Assembly: GCA_020353535.1 (NCBI GenBank)
Contig: CP070696.1
Span: 4,447,859-4,481,906, forward strand
Direction: 5' to 3'
Length of the DNA stretch: 34,048 nucleotides
Source: Spirochaetaceae bacterium
GTDB lineage: Bacteria > Spirochaetota > Spirochaetia > SZUA-6 > DRHE01
Shown: one piece after another, positions 30,749-34,048 of the stretch
How positions within the stretch are numbered: position 1 is the first letter of the stretch
Layout of the letters: every line of letters starts with the position of its first letter
The notes under the pieces: generated by a model
Database searches by the model: none
Seen by the model: only the letters and a program-made list of their open reading frames with translations
What the model was told of the DNA's origin: nothing
Program-made: the position numbers and the translations under genes

Positions 30749-31945
30749 ATGAACTCCCGAGAGCGGATGCTGACAGTCCTTAACGGCGGCCTTCCCGATC
30801 ACACTCCCTGCTCCTTCATGCTTTTCTATATCCTCTACGAACAGTGCAAGACCGATGCCGAGTTCGTGGAGCGGCAAATTGAGCTGGGCCTCGATGCCTT
30901 TGTTCATGTGGGACAGCTGAACCACAGCCTCCATTTGTACGGAGGGCTCGATCCTCGGGTCCATGTCGAGGAATGGGTGGAGCAGGAGAACGGTGTAAAG
31001 ACTTTCTGCAGGCGGTTGGAGACCCCTGCGGGTCCTTTGACCGGCAGAATACGGCAGCGGGAGGGTTGGCCGACGGAGGATGATTTTCCCCTTCTCAAGG
31101 ATTGGCTGGTCGGTCGTGCCGAGGAGGTTCTTGTCAAACCCGAAAAAGACCTGGACAAGCTTCCCTATCTGTTCGCACCGATCAAGGACGAGCACATCCG
31201 GGTATTGAGAGAAGAGGCGGCCGAGGCGGACAGGCTGGCCAGGCGGCACGGACTGCTCCAGGTAGGCGGTTGGAAGGGTGCGGTTCGCCCGGGCGTCCAA
31301 GTGGATCCGGGGGTCATGGGCTGCGACGCCATGGCCTGGCTCTCCGGATTCGAAAACGTTATGATCCTCAGCCTGACGAAGCCCGAAGTGATAGATGAGT
31401 ACGTGCGCACTATTCACGAGTGGAACCTCAAGCAGATCGAGGTCTACCTGGAGGTAACCCGGGCGGATCTGATCGTGCGCCGCGGTTGGTATGAGACCAC
31501 CGAGTTCTGGACCCCGGAGGTGTACCGGCGGATCGTCGCCCCCACGCTGCAAAAGGAAGCCGAGCTGGTTCATCAGGCGGGCCGAAAATACGGCTACATC
31601 ATCACCAGTGCCTTCCTCCCCCTGCTGGATGACATCCTGGGCTCCGGGATCGATGTGTTGATCGGCCTGGATCCCAAGGAGGGCAAAGGTACCGATCTGA
31701 GGCTGGTGAAAGACAAGTTCCGCGAAGCCGGTAAAGCCCTGTGGGGCGGGGTCAGCGGGCCGTTGAGTGTGGAGATGGCAACCGGCACGGAGACCGAGCA
31801 GGCGGTACGTGAAGCCCTGGACATTTTGGGCAGGGGAGGGGGATTCATCCTCTCCCCCGTGGACAATGTACGGGAGCATACGGAAATCGCCTGGAAAAAC
31901 ACCCGCAGATTTATCGAGGTTTGGAAGGCCAACAGGGGTGATTAG
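30749..31945 (+). CDS. UroD-superfamily protein without metal-ligand motif
   Basis: The 398-residue protein starts MNSRERMLTVLNGGLPDHTP, typical of UroD-like relatives. It follows the family through FWTPEVYRRIVAPTLQKE and FILSPVDNVREHTE. Where the others have HxC or HxD, this copy reads TSAF (286-289), so the metal site is gone. The HemE signature is also absent. The ATG at 30749 has a GGAAGA site 8 bases before; an upstream extension to 30689 has none. The gene leads a plus-strand operon with a binding protein and permease, and is divergent from the ROK operon. It may be a non-catalytic or differently acting member. Confidence 0.84.
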   Translation: MNSRERMLTVLNGGLPDHTPCSFMLFYILYEQCKTDAEFVERQIELGLDAFVHVGQLNHSLHLYGGLDPRVHVEEWVEQENGVKTFCRRLETPAGPLTGRIRQREGWPTEDDFPLLKDWLVGRAEEVLVKPEKDLDKLPYLFAPIKDEHIRVLREEAAEADRLARRHGLLQVGGWKGAVRPGVQVDPGVMGCDAMAWLSGFENVMILSLTKPEVIDEYVRTIHEWNLKQIEVYLEVTRADLIVRRGWYETTEFWTPEVYRRIVAPTLQKEAELVHQAGRKYGYIITSAFLPLLDDILGSGIDVLIGLDPKEGKGTDLRLVKDKFREAGKALWGGVSGPLSVEMATGTETEQAVREALDILGRGGGFILSPVDNVREHTEIAWKNTRRFIEVWKANRGD

Positions 31946-31950
31946 TCCAT

Positions 31951-31993
31951 CGGTCCTCAGACCGGTGGCGGGGATAAAAGAGCGTTGCTCTTT
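31951..31993 (+). promoter_or_regulatory. two intercistronic hairpins before the binding-protein gene
   Basis: CGGTC-CTCA-GACCG (31951-31964) is followed by AAAGAGC-GTT-GCTCTTT (31977-31993), and after GTAAAA by a T7. The second could terminate weakly or protect the downstream message. The ribosome site AAGGAGGAGG of the binding protein follows directly. Confidence 0.55.
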
Positions 31994-32021
31994 GTAAAAT
32001 TTTTTTAATAAGGAGGAGGTT

Positions 32022-33290
32022 ATGAAACGAACCTTCGCTCTTCTCCTGGTACTGCTGCTGAGTTCGGCAGTTCTCGTATTCGCCGGAGGCGGTAAGGACA
32101 AAGCTGCGGAAGCGGAAACCATCACCGTGCTGATGGGTATCGATGCGGCGGGCAAACAGATGGGCGATAGAGCTCAGGAGTTCACCGCCAAGACGGGGAT
32201 CAAGGTGGACCTGATCGAGGTGGAATGGGACACCATGGTCAACAAACAGGCAGTAGCCCTGACCGCAGGGGAACCGACCTACGATATCGTGGACTGTGGC
32301 TCGTTCATGCTTCCCGAGTACGTACCGGGGGGGATGTACGAGGACATCTCCGATTTGTTCCCGCCGGAGGTGAAGGCCAAGTACATGGACGGCATGATCG
32401 ATTCGGTCACGGTTGACGGTAAGGTCTACGCGGCCCCGCTGATGGCCTCCTGGACAATCATGTTCTACAACGCCGAGATGTACCAGAAAGCAGGACTGGA
32501 TCCCAACAATCCGCCCAAGACCTGGGACGAGCTGGTGCGGTACGGTAGGGCCATCCAAACCGCGGACACCTATGCCTACACCGATTCAATGGCCCCGGGA
32601 GAGCAGAACACCTGTGTATATTTCAGGTGGGCTAAATCCGCAGGCGCCAAGATCGGGGAGTTCCGGGGCAACAAGTACTTCTGGATGCTCGACAGCCCGG
32701 AGAGTGTTCAGGCGGTGGAATTCTTGAAAAGGATGATCGACGAGGGAACCATGGATCCTGGCTCTCCCATGTATTATCAACAGGAGGTGGCCGACCTGTT
32801 CGGCAAGGGGCATGCGGCCATGCTGGTTAACTGGGACATGATGACCATCGCCTTTAGGGATCCGGAGCAGACACCATATGCGGGAAAGATCTACCCGACG
32901 GCAATGCCAGGCGCCCGGTCAGGATTATCCGGTTCGATCGAAGGGCACGAGTATATGGCGGTCCCTTCAGCCTCGCTGCACAAGGAAGCGGCCAAAGAGT
33001 TCATCAAATTCATCACTAGTGTGGAAAACGTGAAACGCCGGGCCATCGAGCAGGGCATGACCCCGGTGTATAAAGAGCTCTTCGAGGATCCGGAAGTAAA
33101 GAAAGCGCTGCCCCTGGACGTGATCTTCGCAGCCGCGGCGAACTGCTATTACCGGCCGGCGGTGCCGGAGTATGCGGAGTGCGCGGATGTTATTTCAGCG
33201 GAGCTGCAGAACGTCATGGTGAACAACAAGGACGCACGCCAGGCAATGGAAGACGCCAACGAGGCTTGCAACAAGCTCTCCGGCTGGTAA
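32022..33290 (+). CDS. maltose-type (CUT1) sugar-binding protein
   Basis: The 422-residue protein has a signal peptide (MKRTFALLLVLLLSSAVLVF, probable cleavage after FA). The mature start is GGGKDKAAEAE, much like the other maltose-type binding protein in the window. The mature domain has ITVLMGIDAAGKQMGDRAQEF, LTAGEPTYDIVDCGSFMLPEY and MFYNAEMYQKAGLDPNNPPKTWDELV. Also present are GKGHAAMLVNWDMMTIAF and EAAKEFIKFITS, a clear type 1 pattern. AAGGAGGAGG precedes the ATG. No lipobox. It sits between a UroD-like gene and a permease gene, with terminator-like hairpins on both sides. The substrate is unknown. Confidence 0.95.
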   Translation: MKRTFALLLVLLLSSAVLVFAGGGKDKAAEAETITVLMGIDAAGKQMGDRAQEFTAKTGIKVDLIEVEWDTMVNKQAVALTAGEPTYDIVDCGSFMLPEYVPGGMYEDISDLFPPEVKAKYMDGMIDSVTVDGKVYAAPLMASWTIMFYNAEMYQKAGLDPNNPPKTWDELVRYGRAIQTADTYAYTDSMAPGEQNTCVYFRWAKSAGAKIGEFRGNKYFWMLDSPESVQAVEFLKRMIDEGTMDPGSPMYYQQEVADLFGKGHAAMLVNWDMMTIAFRDPEQTPYAGKIYPTAMPGARSGLSGSIEGHEYMAVPSASLHKEAAKEFIKFITSVENVKRRAIEQGMTPVYKELFEDPEVKKALPLDVIFAAAANCYYRPAVPEYAECADVISAELQNVMVNNKDARQAMEDANEACNKLSGW

Positions 33291-33302
33291 GAGATGAGAC
33301 AA

Positions 33303-33357
33303 ATAGCGGGGCGGTATGGATGCGCCTCTGGGCGATCCATCGTCCCGCTATCTTTTT
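33303..33357 (+). terminator. intercistronic terminator between binding protein and permease
   Basis: ATAGCGGG (33303-33310) pairs with CCCGCTAT (33344-33351), with inner pairing ATGGAT/ATCCAT and CGCC/GGCG, followed by a T5 (33353-33357). It lies 12 bp after the binding-protein stop. Partial readthrough would feed the permease gene, as in the minus-strand cluster. Confidence 0.82.
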
Positions 33358-33389
33358 AATAACGGGAAAACGGTTATAATCGCAAAGTC

Positions 33390-34048
33390 ATGGCTGCGGA
33401 CAAGCAGAGATTCAGCCTTACGGGCAGATTGGAGAAGAACGAAGGACTCTTTGCCTTTATCCTGATCCTGCCGGCCCTGCTCATCGTCATGGGCCTGTAC
33501 GTCTACCCCATATGCTACTCCTTCACCGTCAGCTTTTTTAAAAGCGATATCCGCTATCCGGGGATCGAGTTCCGGGGTTTGGGCAACTACGTCGATATCT
33601 TCAAAAGACCGGACCTGCTGATCTCCTTCTGGAGAACGATTTACTTCACCATCGCCTCCATAGCCTTGGAGATGGTTGCGGGCATCGCCGTGGCCGTGGC
33701 TTTCAACAAAAAGTTCGTAGGCCGGCCGATCGCTCGTTCGGTAATCCTGATACCCTGGGCCATACCCCCGGTGGTCAACGGCATCATCTGGAAGTGGCTG
33801 GTCCATCCCAAGATCGGCGTCCTGAACTACGGCCTGACCAGCCTGGGGATCATCGACCGCTACAAACCCTGGCTGGCTGATCCCAGGTGGGCGCTGAACA
33901 TCATCATCGTGGCCGATGCCTGGAAATGGACGCCCCTGGTGGTGCTGTTGATCCTGGCCGGGCTTCAGTCCATCCCGGATGAGCTCTACGAGGCGGCCAG
34001 GATCGACGGCGCCGGCTCGGTGAAGTCCTTCTTTCGCATCACCCTTCC
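33390..34048 (+). CDS. MalF-like (CUT1) sugar ABC transporter permease, truncated by the window edge
   Basis: The frame is open from an ATG at 33390 to the end of the window (219 codons) and has no stop there. It begins MAADKQRFSLTGRLEKNEGL and continues FAFILILPALLIVMGLYVYP. Further family features are IPWAIPPVVNGIIWKWLVHP and the EAA loop PDELYEAARIDGAGSVKSFF. These identify a MalF/UgpA-type permease. The terminator hairpin just upstream and a TATAAT at 33375-33380 suggest it may be expressed separately; the ribosome site is weak. The MalG-like partner and any ATPase would lie to the right of the window. Confidence 0.92.
   Translation, partial: MAADKQRFSLTGRLEKNEGLFAFILILPALLIVMGLYVYPICYSFTVSFFKSDIRYPGIEFRGLGNYVDIFKRPDLLISFWRTIYFTIASIALEMVAGIAVAVAFNKKFVGRPIARSVILIPWAIPPVVNGIIWKWLVHPKIGVLNYGLTSLGIIDRYKPWLADPRWALNIIIVADAWKWTPLVVLLILAGLQSIPDELYEAARIDGAGSVKSFFRITL

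Noticed and set aside
30731..32155. Long minus-strand open frame opposite the UroD-like gene and the start of the binding protein
   Set aside because: It has no family features and runs antisense to a gene with clear conserved motifs; it follows from codon bias of the real gene.
1..34048. CRISPR array, insertion sequence, phage or toxin-antitoxin genes
   Set aside because: No regularly spaced repeats, transposase, integrase or phage structural gene was recognised.

Overview
The window (about 34 kb, GC-rich apart from one AT-rich gap) looks like chromosomal DNA of a free-living spirochaete. The best evidence is an alanyl-tRNA synthetase that stops after the editing domain, as in Borrelia and Treponema, plus a divergent FliG paralogue and a gene order rich in sugar ABC transporters. 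The phylum is an inference from gene content. No insertion sequence, phage gene, CRISPR array or rRNA was seen.

Left part (1-14,300): housekeeping and small accessory genes. At the edge are a truncated DUF134 regulator and a DUF364 protein, then an isoprenylcysteine-methyltransferase-like gene split by an in-frame TAA. A pirin and a HAD phosphatase lie on the plus strand, and alaS and a TM2-domain protein on the minus strand. A compact minus-strand run reads dnaK, a J-domain protein, a zinc-dependent phospholipase C-like protein, a FliG-like protein, asnS and an RNA-processing metallo-beta-lactamase. It has short gaps or overlaps and may be cotranscribed. An AT-rich gap and tRNA-Phe(GAA) with a strong terminator separate this half from the rest.

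Right part (14,900-34,048): an accessory carbohydrate region with three ABC transporters. (a) A minus-strand ribose-type set (binding protein, single-domain ATPase, permease) has a strong promoter and a structured leader, and lies downstream of two overlapping UroD-superfamily genes. (b) A minus-strand maltose-type set (binding protein, MalF-like, MalG-like, no ATPase) is preceded by a ROK regulator, a UroD-superfamily gene, an AgaS-like SIS protein, a PfkB sugar kinase and an alpha/beta hydrolase. (c) A plus-strand maltose-type set runs off the right edge and is led by another UroD-superfamily gene, transcribed divergently from the ROK gene. A fifth UroD-superfamily gene is on the plus strand between (a) and (b).

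The most interesting system is this set of five divergent UroD-superfamily proteins interleaved with three importers. They lack the N-terminal signature of true uroporphyrinogen decarboxylase. The HxC metal site known from MtaA-type methyltransferases appears here as HSC, HSD, HSD, HNC and, in one copy, is gone. No corrinoid protein is in the window. I infer uptake and processing of unusual, possibly modified or methylated, carbohydrates; substrate and chemistry are unknown.
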